Shown: one piece after another, positions 1-7,326 of the stretch
Position numbering within the stretch: the stretch's first letter is position 1
How the letters are laid out: each line of letters starts with the position of its first letter
Source: a virus
DNA length: 64,000 bases
IMG/VR virus record: IMGVR_UViG_3300028862_000012
Span: 1 to 64,000 of that record
Direction: 5' to 3' (one strand)
Translations under genes and position numbers: made by a program
The notes under the pieces: model-generated
What the model saw: the letters and a program-made list of their open reading frames with translations, nothing else
What the model was told of the DNA's origin: nothing
Databases searched by the model: none

Positions 1-247
1 ATTTTTCTATTCCAAACCTTTCAGAAAAGCACACATCCGATCTATCATACTTTTCAATAACTTTATCCAGTTTAATAAATACATTTCCATTACCACAACC
101 AACATCAAGCATTCTATCTAGTCTATTATAATCAGAATTATTTTTAATATAATCTGCAAAGGCTTCAATCATTTGAATAGTAGTAGGATAAAATTCATAA
201 TCTGTATCAGATTCTTTTAATTGCTTTACTATACTTGCTGTTGTCAT
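1..247 (-). CDS. Class I SAM-dependent methyltransferase, N-terminal part (cut by window edge)
   Basis: I translated this myself from the ATG at 247; the window edge removes the C-terminus after about 82 residues. Residues 46-56 read MLDVGCGNGNV, the glycine-rich motif I that binds S-adenosylmethionine in class I methyltransferases. The catalytic motif lies outside the window, so the substrate (DNA, protein or small molecule) cannot be told. A strong ribosome binding site (AAAGGA) lies before the start, with a sigma70-like promoter and a TAGTTTA/TAAACTA inverted repeat upstream, the same half-sites as before the genes at 899 and 1883. Confidence 0.75.
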   Translation of the reverse strand, partial: MTTASIVKQLKESDTDYEFYPTTIQMIEAFADYIKNNSDYNRLDRMLDVGCGNGNVFIKLDKVIEKYDRSDVCFSERFGIEK

Positions 248-258
248 GTTTTCCTTTA

Positions 259-294
259 TAGTTTACTTTATACTAAACTACTTATTTAAGTCAA
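259..294 (-). promoter_or_regulatory. Sigma70-type promoter with TAGTTTA/TAAACTA inverted repeat
   Basis: On the minus strand TTGACT (289-294) is followed after 16 nt by TATAAA (67-72 of the line, 267-272). The -10 box sits between inverted half-sites TAGTTTA (274-280) and TAAACTA (259-265). It drives the methyltransferase gene. The same half-sites with a shorter spacer occur before 899 and 1883, which suggests one regulator for all three. Confidence 0.65.
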
Positions 295-702
295 TCAAAA
301 ATTTATTCTATTTATAAGCTTTAATGAGGTTTTATCTGCAATGGCTTGATATTCAGATGAATAAACTAAGCTGGAGCTGTATTGAGTTATGGAAAAGTTA
401 TAGTGTTTTAAGTACTGTCGTTCCTGTTCAAGACAAAACCAATTATCTAACTGTTCTAATGATATAAATCCAAAGACAAAGTTTTGTTTATCACTACAAT
501 AAATATCATTTTTATAACATTTAAAAAGTGTATTATCATCTCCAAAAAGGGTTGGATGAGTTCTCATATACTGTTCATAGCGACAATCACAGGCAGTATT
601 GTCTAATACATCTTCCTTTTCAAGCCACTGCATAATAGTAAGTTCCAAATTATTAGTATATGGGCCTTGATGATCGAATGTTTCTACCCTGAAAAAGTTC
701 AT
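295..702 (-). CDS. Conserved-looking phage protein of unknown function
   Basis: 135 residues starting MNFFRVE. I do not recognise a domain with certainty. The start (FRVE...GPYTN) and a central HPTLFGDD stretch recall short phage proteins of unknown function that carry an HP-containing motif. There are several aromatic residues and four cysteines, but no clear metal site and no signal peptide or membrane segment. It lies alone, ending one base before the promoter of the methyltransferase gene. Confidence 0.6.
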   Translation of the reverse strand: MNFFRVETFDHQGPYTNNLELTIMQWLEKEDVLDNTACDCRYEQYMRTHPTLFGDDNTLFKCYKNDIYCSDKQNFVFGFISLEQLDNWFCLEQERQYLKHYNFSITQYSSSLVYSSEYQAIADKTSLKLINRINF

Positions 703-844
703 ATAATTACTATATAGCTAGATTACTCTATTGTCAACTAATTTTTTACTAAAGTATCATATATTTTTTAACATATACTGTAGTTTCTACAGTTTTTCTA
801 AAGTTATTTTTATGCTAATATATAGAAGAAAAATGCTTTTTTGC

Positions 845-880
845 TTGACATTATTATTAGTTAGGTGTAAACTAATAATA
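845..880 (+). promoter_or_regulatory. Sigma70-type promoter with operator palindrome over the -10
   Basis: TTGACA (845-850), 17-nt spacer, TAAACT (868-873). An 11-bp inverted repeat, TATTATTAGTT / AACTAATAATA (852-862 and 870-880), covers the spacer and -10. A repressor bound here would block RNA polymerase. An almost identical arrangement is found at 1831-1868. The rest of 703-844 is AT-rich with nothing else recognisable. Confidence 0.8.
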
Positions 881-898
881 TGAATAGGAGATAAACAG

Positions 899-1834
899 AT
901 GACTAATTCGGTAGAGTTTATTGCCCGTTTTATTGAAAAGCTTGGTGACGTAAAAGATTGGGATCATAATGGAATAGTAAATGATCTTGGATTTCCCAAA
1001 GGATATTGTGTATGCGGTCATCCTATCCAGTTTGAATATGAACTTATTAACAAAATTAATGGTAAAAAAGCAGTTGTAGGGTCTGACTGCATAAACAACT
1101 TCAAAGAGTATTCTCCTGAACTTTTTGCATCTTTAATGGCAACTATTGAACGAGTAAAAAAAGAAGAGAAAGAAGCCAAATTGTTGCTTGAATCTGCTGA
1201 ACTTGAAACACTGAAAACCAAGTATAATTCCTTGTCAGATACCTTGGTTAGCTACTATCATGAACAGCGGTCAAAAAAAGTATGGGTAAGCCACGATGTC
1301 TATACTATGGTAAGTCTGGTTGAAAAAGATATTCCTGCAAAGAAAACCCTTCGCGGATATATAAGCTACTTAACCAAAAAGATAGCCGAAATCGAAAAAG
1401 TACTTGAAGTCAATAATATCATTCCGATGGATGTAAATGCTTTTGTTGAAGCATCCAAGGAAAAAGATGCTATTAAAGAAAGCATTAAATCTTTGGTTGG
1501 AGATGATCTTCCTAAAGTATTAAAATGCTTTAATAATAAGTCCTTGAAATATCCGCTTTATACCGTCTTAGAAAACTACACTACTTGCTTTACTGATAAC
1601 ACCTATTCTATCGAGGATCTTAAAAACCTTCTTAAAGTTATTGAAACTTTGAAGTATGACTTTACTAACAAAAAGATAGTAAAGTATGAAGCGAGTGGTA
1701 AAACTTATAACTATCGTGATTACTTCCATATGAGTAACTTCTGCTTTAATTATGATAAAAATGTATGGGAAAAATACGATTATTCTGGAAAAGATTTCAG
1801 CATACATGGCAAAATAACCATTACAATGGCTTGA
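899..1834 (+). CDS. Phage protein with C-x-C-G-H zinc-like motif, coiled-coil middle
   Basis: 311 residues. The N-terminal 70 residues hold CVCGHPI followed about 30 residues later by VVGSDCINNF, a Cys/His pattern suggestive of a small zinc-binding fold that recurs in phage and bacterial proteins of unknown function. Residues 75-180 are rich in Lys and Glu and probably coiled coil. The C-terminus is aromatic-rich. It has its own promoter and operator (845-880), a GGAG ribosome binding site, and is followed by a J-domain gene with the same operator, so the two are probably co-regulated. Role unknown. Confidence 0.75.
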   Translation: MTNSVEFIARFIEKLGDVKDWDHNGIVNDLGFPKGYCVCGHPIQFEYELINKINGKKAVVGSDCINNFKEYSPELFASLMATIERVKKEEKEAKLLLESAELETLKTKYNSLSDTLVSYYHEQRSKKVWVSHDVYTMVSLVEKDIPAKKTLRGYISYLTKKIAEIEKVLEVNNIIPMDVNAFVEASKEKDAIKESIKSLVGDDLPKVLKCFNNKSLKYPLYTVLENYTTCFTDNTYSIEDLKNLLKVIETLKYDFTNKKIVKYEASGKTYNYRDYFHMSNFCFNYDKNVWEKYDYSGKDFSIHGKITITMA

Positions 1835-1868
1835 CATATATTATTAGTTTAGTGTAAACTAATAATAT
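1831..1868 (+). promoter_or_regulatory. Promoter with near-perfect 14-bp-arm operator
   Basis: TTGACA (1831-1836) overlaps the stop codon of the preceding gene; TAAACT (1855-1860) follows after 18 nt. Arms ATATTATTAGTTTA (1838-1851) and TAAACTAATAATAT (1855-1868) are perfectly complementary around GTG. The half-site matches the one at 852-880, so both plus-strand genes are probably controlled by the same regulator. Confidence 0.85.
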
Positions 1869-1882
1869 CAAAAGGAGATTAT

Positions 1883-2653
1883 ATGAAATACTTTACTAAA
1901 GCAAAGACAATCGAAGAAGCAAAAAGCTTATACAAAAAGCTTGCTATGGCAAATCATCCTGATATCAGCCTATCTCCTGAAGCAACAAAGATCATGCAAG
2001 AAATCAATGAGGAATTTGATATGGTATTCAAGTTCCTGAAAAGAAGTTATCCTGAAACAAGTAAAGCTTCTACTAACAGTGATACCTCTACCAGCTATCG
2101 CTCTGAGTTTTATACTCAAAACGGCTGGAAGGGTGAAAAGTATGATTCCAGCCTTCATGGAAAAGATATTGCAAAGCTGTTGCGCGAATATGTAAAGTTT
2201 GTATATCCGCTCTGGAAGTTCTCTATTACTTCCGACTACAACTCAATCGATGTTCATGTCATGGAAGGGCCATTTTTTATATATGTTCCAATGGAAGAGG
2301 CAAAACAAAAAATCAGAAGTTCTGGAAAACTTAGTAATTATTACAACAATGATGAGGCTTATATGCTTGAATGTCTTACTCGTGACTATGACTCTCCTAT
2401 TTCTCAGGTAAATCATTATCACATTGATGAAGATTATATGCTCACTGACTTTGCAAAATTGATGTTCAAAGACATTGATAGTTTTTTAGTTGACTATACT
2501 CGTGACGATTCCGATGCAATGATTGACTACTTCAATTGCAACTTGTATCGTAACCTTTCAGTAGGAAAATGGGATAAGCCCTTCACTGTAGTGGAAAAGA
2601 CTTTGCGCATTACTCCTACCAAAGAAGCAGGTGCAAAAAGACTAACTAAATAA
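1883..2653 (+). CDS. J-domain (DnaJ-like) protein
   Basis: 256 residues. Residues 8-60 form a J-domain: helix II with LYKKLAMANHPD, the HPD tripeptide that stimulates Hsp70 ATPase, then helix III. No glycine/phenylalanine or zinc region follows, so this is a J-domain fused to a unique region (type III). Phage J-proteins are thought to recruit host DnaK; the client here is unknown. Aromatic- and acidic-rich residues 100-230 resemble nothing I recognise. An AAAGGAG site precedes the start. The stop overlaps that of the convergent gene ending at 2642 by 12 nt. Confidence 0.8.
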   Translation: MKYFTKAKTIEEAKSLYKKLAMANHPDISLSPEATKIMQEINEEFDMVFKFLKRSYPETSKASTNSDTSTSYRSEFYTQNGWKGEKYDSSLHGKDIAKLLREYVKFVYPLWKFSITSDYNSIDVHVMEGPFFIYVPMEEAKQKIRSSGKLSNYYNNDEAYMLECLTRDYDSPISQVNHYHIDEDYMLTDFAKLMFKDIDSFLVDYTRDDSDAMIDYFNCNLYRNLSVGKWDKPFTVVEKTLRITPTKEAGAKRLTK

Positions 2654-3232
2654 ACCTGCTTCAAGGCGTTCCTTTAATGAGCGCCTTGAATTTCTTTTCC
2701 ATCGATTTAGCGTTTGATTATCAGCAAGCTTAAAACCATAAGGAATTGTATAATAATCGTTTAAGTCGTATTCTATACCTTCATTCTTTTTAAACTTATT
2801 GAAGTCAATTAATAATTGAAGTACTGCTTTGTCTTTTGGCCTATTAGCTGATTTTTTTGATTTAATTATTCCTTCAATGGACATTACAGGATAATCACCT
2901 TCATACTTTTTATATTTAAATGCTTGCTTATAATTTTCAAATCCATCAGGTGCAAAGATAATATCAAGATCAAAAGGATCATTAAACTGTATAAAATCCT
3001 TGCCATGCAATATATCATGAATATCTTTATCGGATAGCTTAAAATCTAAATCAAGCAAAACTTCCACAAGTTTTTCACAATTAGATATATTTTTATCGGC
3101 ATAAATATCTATATCCTGAGTCATCATATTAAATCCCTGTAGTAAAGCACTACCACCGCCAATAATCATATATTCAATATGACTACTATTAAGCTTATGG
3201 ACAATGTTCTCTATAAAATCAGTATACTTCAT
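2642..3232 (-). CDS. Nucleotidyltransferase-fold protein
   Basis: 196 residues. IIGGGSALLQG (about residues 22-32) followed by TQDIDIYAD matches the GG-x(8-12)-D-x-D signature of the polymerase beta-like nucleotidyltransferase fold, with D38 and D40 as probable metal ligands. Similar stand-alone proteins occur in toxin-antitoxin and defence contexts (AbiEii/MNT families) and as RNA-modifying enzymes, but the partner (HEPN or AbiEi) is not seen next to it. Target unknown. It converges with the J-domain gene, overlapping by 12 nt. Confidence 0.75.
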   Translation of the reverse strand: MKYTDFIENIVHKLNSSHIEYMIIGGGSALLQGFNMMTQDIDIYADKNISNCEKLVEVLLDLDFKLSDKDIHDILHGKDFIQFNDPFDLDIIFAPDGFENYKQAFKYKKYEGDYPVMSIEGIIKSKKSANRPKDKAVLQLLIDFNKFKKNEGIEYDLNDYYTIPYGFKLADNQTLNRWKRNSRRSLKERLEAGLFS

Positions 3233-3244
3233 ACTATTATGATA

Positions 3245-3973
3245 CTACTTTTTACTTAATTGTTCAATGCTTACTTTCTGCATATGCAATTCTTTTACAT
3301 AATTATTCCAAAATTGGTCATTATATATAGTGGTAATTTCATTACTTAATCGATGGAGCATAACACGCTGAAAATAAGTAAATCGTTCTAAGTTAGTATC
3401 TTTCTCATCTAATAAACTTTTTGCCCTTCTAATTATCCGTATACATTTATCTTTATACTGACAGTTTTCAATGAATTCCATTACTCCATATTTAGGATTA
3501 AGCTTGTTAACTACTTCTAGTGCATCTTTTACTAATGAAGTCGGAACACAAAAATAAAATACATCAGGTTCATGATTAGCAATATCTTTTATTTTTTCTG
3601 TTCCTTTACCAAAGGCATATTTTATATTTTGGGTATAGGTTCCTTCTTTTAATTCTTGCTCATGCTTTTCTTTTTTATTATTTACTTCAAGTTTCGTTAA
3701 ATCATTTTTACTACATTTAACTTCTACTTCCCACACTTTATTTACTTTATATAATCTGCTTTCTACCGGTACAGTATACGGACTTGTACATTGCTTCTGC
3801 TCGATCATTAATACATCCATACGATAGCCCGTACCATAGGTTGCTTCATTACATACTAAAAATCCTTGAGAACGAAAATAGCTCTGACAAGCGGATTTTA
3901 TTACATAAGCATTAATTAGTTTATGATCTTTTTCTTTAATAGTTTTCTTTACATAGCTAAATGTTTTATTCAT
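3245..3973 (-). CDS. PD-(D/E)XK nuclease-like protein (MmcB-like)
   Basis: 242 residues. A basic N-terminal helix region is followed by YRMDVLMI and then WEVEVKCSKNDL, giving the D...ExK arrangement of PD-(D/E)XK nucleases. After this PDVFYFCVPTSLV and KYGVMEF match the layout of MmcB-like DNA-repair proteins. It probably acts on DNA in the cytoplasm. The start lies directly behind a TCACTATTA element (variant of the phage promoter motif) with almost no leader, so the message may be leaderless. Confidence 0.7.
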   Translation of the reverse strand: MNKTFSYVKKTIKEKDHKLINAYVIKSACQSYFRSQGFLVCNEATYGTGYRMDVLMIEQKQCTSPYTVPVESRLYKVNKVWEVEVKCSKNDLTKLEVNNKKEKHEQELKEGTYTQNIKYAFGKGTEKIKDIANHEPDVFYFCVPTSLVKDALEVVNKLNPKYGVMEFIENCQYKDKCIRIIRRAKSLLDEKDTNLERFTYFQRVMLHRLSNEITTIYNDQFWNNYVKELHMQKVSIEQLSKK

Positions 3974-3986
3974 ATAATAATAGTGA

Positions 3987-4523
3987 CTATTGTATAATAT
4001 GTAAGTTTAGAGTATTAACAATTTCTTCTGTATACGGTTCAACAAAGGTATCTATAAATTGCAATATTTCTTCTTCTAATCGATCCTGAATAAAAGCAGT
4101 GGATGGTTTCTGCCATTTATTTTCTTTATATTGACTTATATCAGAACTACCTAAAAGCTTTCCTTCATGAGTATAATTATTTATACTAAATTGTTTTTTG
4201 CTTTCTTCAATTGTTATATAAACACTATAGTCATCCATTCCGTCATATAGTCCTACACTGTACTGAATGTTTTTATTTTTATGTAAGTTCTCTGGATAAC
4301 TTTCTTTCTTCTTACTATCGTCACTTGCACTTTTTATAGCATCTTTAAATTTTCCCCATAGCATACCCATCTCTTCAGGGGTCATTTTTTCACTATCCCC
4401 TTTAGTATCCTTTATAACACTTCCACGGCTTGCATAAAATATGGCAGTAGCTTGATCTTTTTCTATACCTTGCTTATCAGCATAGTTAATAAAACTATCA
4501 ATATTAAAATCTTTGTCTGCCAT
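3987..4523 (-). CDS. Unknown acidic protein
   Basis: 178 residues, starting MADKDFNIDSF. Charged, with no cysteines, signal peptide or membrane segment. The middle (about 65-80) is lysine-rich and probably disordered; the C-terminal half may be a beta-rich domain followed by a helix. It begins a run of six tightly spaced minus-strand genes up to 7260. A good AAGGA ribosome binding site precedes the start. Function not recognised. Confidence 0.6.
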   Translation of the reverse strand: MADKDFNIDSFINYADKQGIEKDQATAIFYASRGSVIKDTKGDSEKMTPEEMGMLWGKFKDAIKSASDDSKKKESYPENLHKNKNIQYSVGLYDGMDDYSVYITIEESKKQFSINNYTHEGKLLGSSDISQYKENKWQKPSTAFIQDRLEEEILQFIDTFVEPYTEEIVNTLNLHIIQ

Positions 4524-4549
4524 AATTATCCTTTATAAAATAAATCTAA

Positions 4550-4864
4550 TTATACATTATAGTCATTAATAAAATACTTTTTAGATTCAGCTATATCACA
4601 TTCTGCATTAAGTACTTTTCTTAGCGCGGCTTGTATTGCATCATAAAAGTATTCATAATTTTCTTGGCGACCGCCTAGATCTTTTCCAGCATCAAAAACA
4701 ATAGGGTATTTTTCTACTATTTCATCTGTTAATGCATTAATCATAGTACTCTGTTTTTTAAACATTTTATAAAAAACTTCAAAAGTTTCTGTAGTTACAT
4801 CATATACATCAACATTAGCAGGTTTACGATCTAATAGTTCATTAATTGTATCTTTTTCTTTCAT
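4550..4864 (-). CDS. Unknown small protein
   Basis: 104 residues, predicted mostly helical and acidic. No recognisable domain. AAAGGA site before the start; same operon as its neighbours (gap of 19 nt to the larger gene upstream). Confidence 0.6.
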   Translation of the reverse strand: MKEKDTINELLDRKPANVDVYDVTTETFEVFYKMFKKQSTMINALTDEIVEKYPIVFDAGKDLGGRQENYEYFYDAIQAALRKVLNAECDIAESKKYFINDYNV

Positions 4865-4883
4865 AATTTTTCCTTTTTAATCT

Positions 4884-6086
4884 TTATTTATACGACCAGT
4901 CACGAGTGTTAAAGACTGCACCTAGGCTATACTGACCACTATCAATTTTAGTATACCAATCTTTTTCATATTTTACTTCATTAGTTTTATTACTAATAAT
5001 ATAATGGCCGCTTCCATTATAATCATCATGTATATACACAATACTATCACCATTCAAGGTTCTGTTTCCAGTTTTAATAGCTTCTGCTAAATCCTGACCA
5101 CTTACGATTATTCCTACTCCACCCATGCCCCCATAAGTAGCATTAGAAATTACTTCAAGTGCTTCTTTTTCTTTAAATCCAGACTTAGTTACATAATCAA
5201 CAAACTTTTGAACTTCTTCTGCTAAAGATCCATCTTCATTATAAAGATCACTCATATCAGGAATTTCAAATTCAGTTGCATCCTTCATAAAAAGACTTAC
5301 TGGCATTAAGTCATCATAATTATAAACTGCTTTAGCATCAATAGCATCCATCAACTCTTGTATCTCATCAGAATAATCATCAATTAAAGCATTAACTTCA
5401 GGTAATTCATTCTGACGTAGTAATGATTCCAAAATTCCATCTTTAACATTTTCAATATAGTCACTATTTTGATCTAGGTAGTCATCAAAATTACCCTCTT
5501 TCATATATTCAACAATAGATTTTACACTAAAAGTATCACCTGATCCTTGAGTATCAAACATACTGTATGTGCGCATCTTTTTAATTTGATTTTCCAAGTC
5601 TTTCCAATCAGGTTCTCGTGTAGCAATACCATTATCAATAGGCCAATCAATTCCTTTAGTAACAAGATCTTCAATATCTTTTACAGAATATTCTTTTAAC
5701 TGCTTAGAAATAAATTCTTGAGCTTCTTGTATATCATATCCCTCATGTTTCCAGTCCCATTGAGTAAGAACTTCTTTAAAAGCATCATCATAATCTATAG
5801 ATTCCATTACATAGTCAGTATCTTTGTCATGAAATACAAAGAAAGTTTTTCTATCTTTAAACTTATCTGTAATTTTTTCTACAATTCTATCTATTTTGTG
5901 CTGTCTGATAAACTGTTCTTTTTTCTTATCATTTTTTTCTTTGTCAGAATCTTTGTCATCTTTTTTATCATCCTTTTTAGGATCAGCAACTTTCTTTTTA
6001 CAACTCATGCAATAACCTGTATTTACTAAATACTTTGAACCACATTTAGGGCATTTAGCCGTTTCTGCGTCTTCTATTAATTTCAT
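4884..6086 (-). CDS. Zinc-ribbon protein with long charged linker
   Basis: 400 residues. Residues 13-31 form a rubredoxin-type zinc ribbon (CPKCG...CMSC). This is followed by a strongly charged Lys/Asp linker (about 33-60) that is probably disordered, and then a large, mainly helical domain. Near the C-terminus are a glycine-rich stretch (YGGMGGVGIIVSG) and an ISNKTNE region that may be a separate beta domain. No enzyme motif was recognised. Zinc ribbons of this kind usually mediate protein or nucleic-acid contacts. Confidence 0.65.
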   Translation of the reverse strand: MKLIEDAETAKCPKCGSKYLVNTGYCMSCKKKVADPKKDDKKDDKDSDKEKNDKKKEQFIRQHKIDRIVEKITDKFKDRKTFFVFHDKDTDYVMESIDYDDAFKEVLTQWDWKHEGYDIQEAQEFISKQLKEYSVKDIEDLVTKGIDWPIDNGIATREPDWKDLENQIKKMRTYSMFDTQGSGDTFSVKSIVEYMKEGNFDDYLDQNSDYIENVKDGILESLLRQNELPEVNALIDDYSDEIQELMDAIDAKAVYNYDDLMPVSLFMKDATEFEIPDMSDLYNEDGSLAEEVQKFVDYVTKSGFKEKEALEVISNATYGGMGGVGIIVSGQDLAEAIKTGNRTLNGDSIVYIHDDYNGSGHYIISNKTNEVKYEKDWYTKIDSGQYSLGAVFNTRDWSYK

Positions 6087-6096
6087 AATTTATCCT

Positions 6097-6426
6097 TTAT
6101 TTATTCTCATAGCTATTTACAAAATCTTTACCATCATCTATGGAAAATACGACTGCACTATTATTCCTAAATATTAATGATACCATTAAACTGTCTTCTT
6201 TTCCATCTGTAAACCAAATTTCTTCTACATCTTTTAAAGAAAAAGATGCTTCAGAATCTTTTGACTTAAATTCAATAGCATAGTTTTTACAAGCTAAAAC
6301 GCCAGACGATTTAATAGTAAACATACCTTGAAAAGATATTCTACTTACTTTAGTATTAAATAGTTTATTTATAAAATATAAATCTTCTCTATCAGAAATA
6401 GTAAATATCCTGTTGTTATTTTCCAT
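6097..6426 (-). CDS. Unknown small protein
   Basis: 109 residues with alternating hydrophobic pattern, probably a beta-rich domain (for example YAIEFKSKDSEASFSL). No motif recognised. Its start overlaps the end of the upstream gene by 11 nt, showing translational coupling. Confidence 0.6.
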   Translation of the reverse strand: MENNNRIFTISDREDLYFINKLFNTKVSRISFQGMFTIKSSGVLACKNYAIEFKSKDSEASFSLKDVEEIWFTDGKEDSLMVSLIFRNNSAVVFSIDDGKDFVNSYENK

Positions 6427-6694
6427 TACTATTACCCTTACCCTTTATTTCTATATCTCTATGTGGGTCAACCGTATTACAATATTTACATACCATATAA
6501 ATAGGAGTATATGTATGACATACCCTACATTCTGCCTCTGGAAAAGGTTTTGAATAATCTACTACAGGTTTTGCATTAGTCTGTTCTACTAATCGCTGTG
6601 TTTCTTTATTTCTTAACTCTCGCTCTGCTATTGTTACTCTAGGTCGAACAATTAGTTCAGGTATTATAACTTCTTCTACTTTCTTTTTTGCCAT
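6416..6694 (-). CDS. Small zinc-finger protein
   Basis: 92 residues. A basic N-terminal half (VIIPELIVRPRVTIAERELR) is followed by CRVCHTYTPIYMVCKYCN, a four-cysteine zinc-binding site (C-x2-C ... C-x2-C), and a short charged tail. It could bind nucleic acid or another protein. Overlaps its downstream neighbour by 11 nt and touches the upstream gene at base 6694. Confidence 0.65.
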   Translation of the reverse strand: MAKKKVEEVIIPELIVRPRVTIAERELRNKETQRLVEQTNAKPVVDYSKPFPEAECRVCHTYTPIYMVCKYCNTVDPHRDIEIKGKGNSNGK

Positions 6695-7260
6695 TACTGT
6701 ATCCAGATTTTAATAAAAGTATCAGAGTCATAACTAACAATGAAAAACTCTTCTGCTACATACCAATCATTAATTTTATCAATATCGAGTAGTATGTTTC
6801 CATTATTAGTATATAATATAACTGTTCGTATAGAAACCATCACTGATTTTACTCTCATAATTTTACTACGGCTATCAGAATAAAACAATGGACAACTTAA
6901 TTCAATACCTTTTGCCTCTTCAATCATATTCGAGAAAGTATCAATATCCTGTTTGGTAAAAGGTTTATAGTTATCACTTTCTATATAAACTTGCTTATCA
7001 GATATACTTTCGTTTAAATCTTTTTTTATATCAGGAAAACTATCTAAAATATTTCTATACTCATCATAATCTTCTTGAGTACGGATTACTGTAAATATAG
7101 GACTAAACTTAGCAATTCTCTTTTTCAAAAATAAATCAATAAACTTATCAAGTCTATAAATTGCTATATTAGTTACTTCTCGCTCTGTTACTTTACTAAT
7201 ACCAGTATCAGTAGCTTTAAGCCATAATTCTGTATCTTCTTTTATAAAAAGGTTTTCCAT
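6694..7260 (-). CDS. Unknown protein, first gene of its operon
   Basis: 188 residues, acidic, without cysteine motifs or membrane segments. A TAACTATTA element (7295-7303) lies 35 nt upstream, followed by AAGGA, so transcription of the run of genes down to about 3987 may begin here. Function not recognised. Confidence 0.6.
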   Translation of the reverse strand: MENLFIKEDTELWLKATDTGISKVTEREVTNIAIYRLDKFIDLFLKKRIAKFSPIFTVIRTQEDYDEYRNILDSFPDIKKDLNESISDKQVYIESDNYKPFTKQDIDTFSNMIEEAKGIELSCPLFYSDSRSKIMRVKSVMVSIRTVILYTNNGNILLDIDKINDWYVAEEFFIVSYDSDTFIKIWIQ

Positions 7261-7294
7261 TATTTAAATCCTTAAAAATATTTCTGTATCTATA

Positions 7295-7303
7295 TAATAG
7301 TTA
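7295..7303 (-). promoter_or_regulatory. TAACTATTA element
   Basis: Exact match to the 9-bp element found upstream of many genes in this window, followed by TATA. It lies 35 nt before the start at 7260. Confidence 0.6.
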
Positions 7304-7326
7304 GTATTTTGAAAAAAGGTAGAAAA

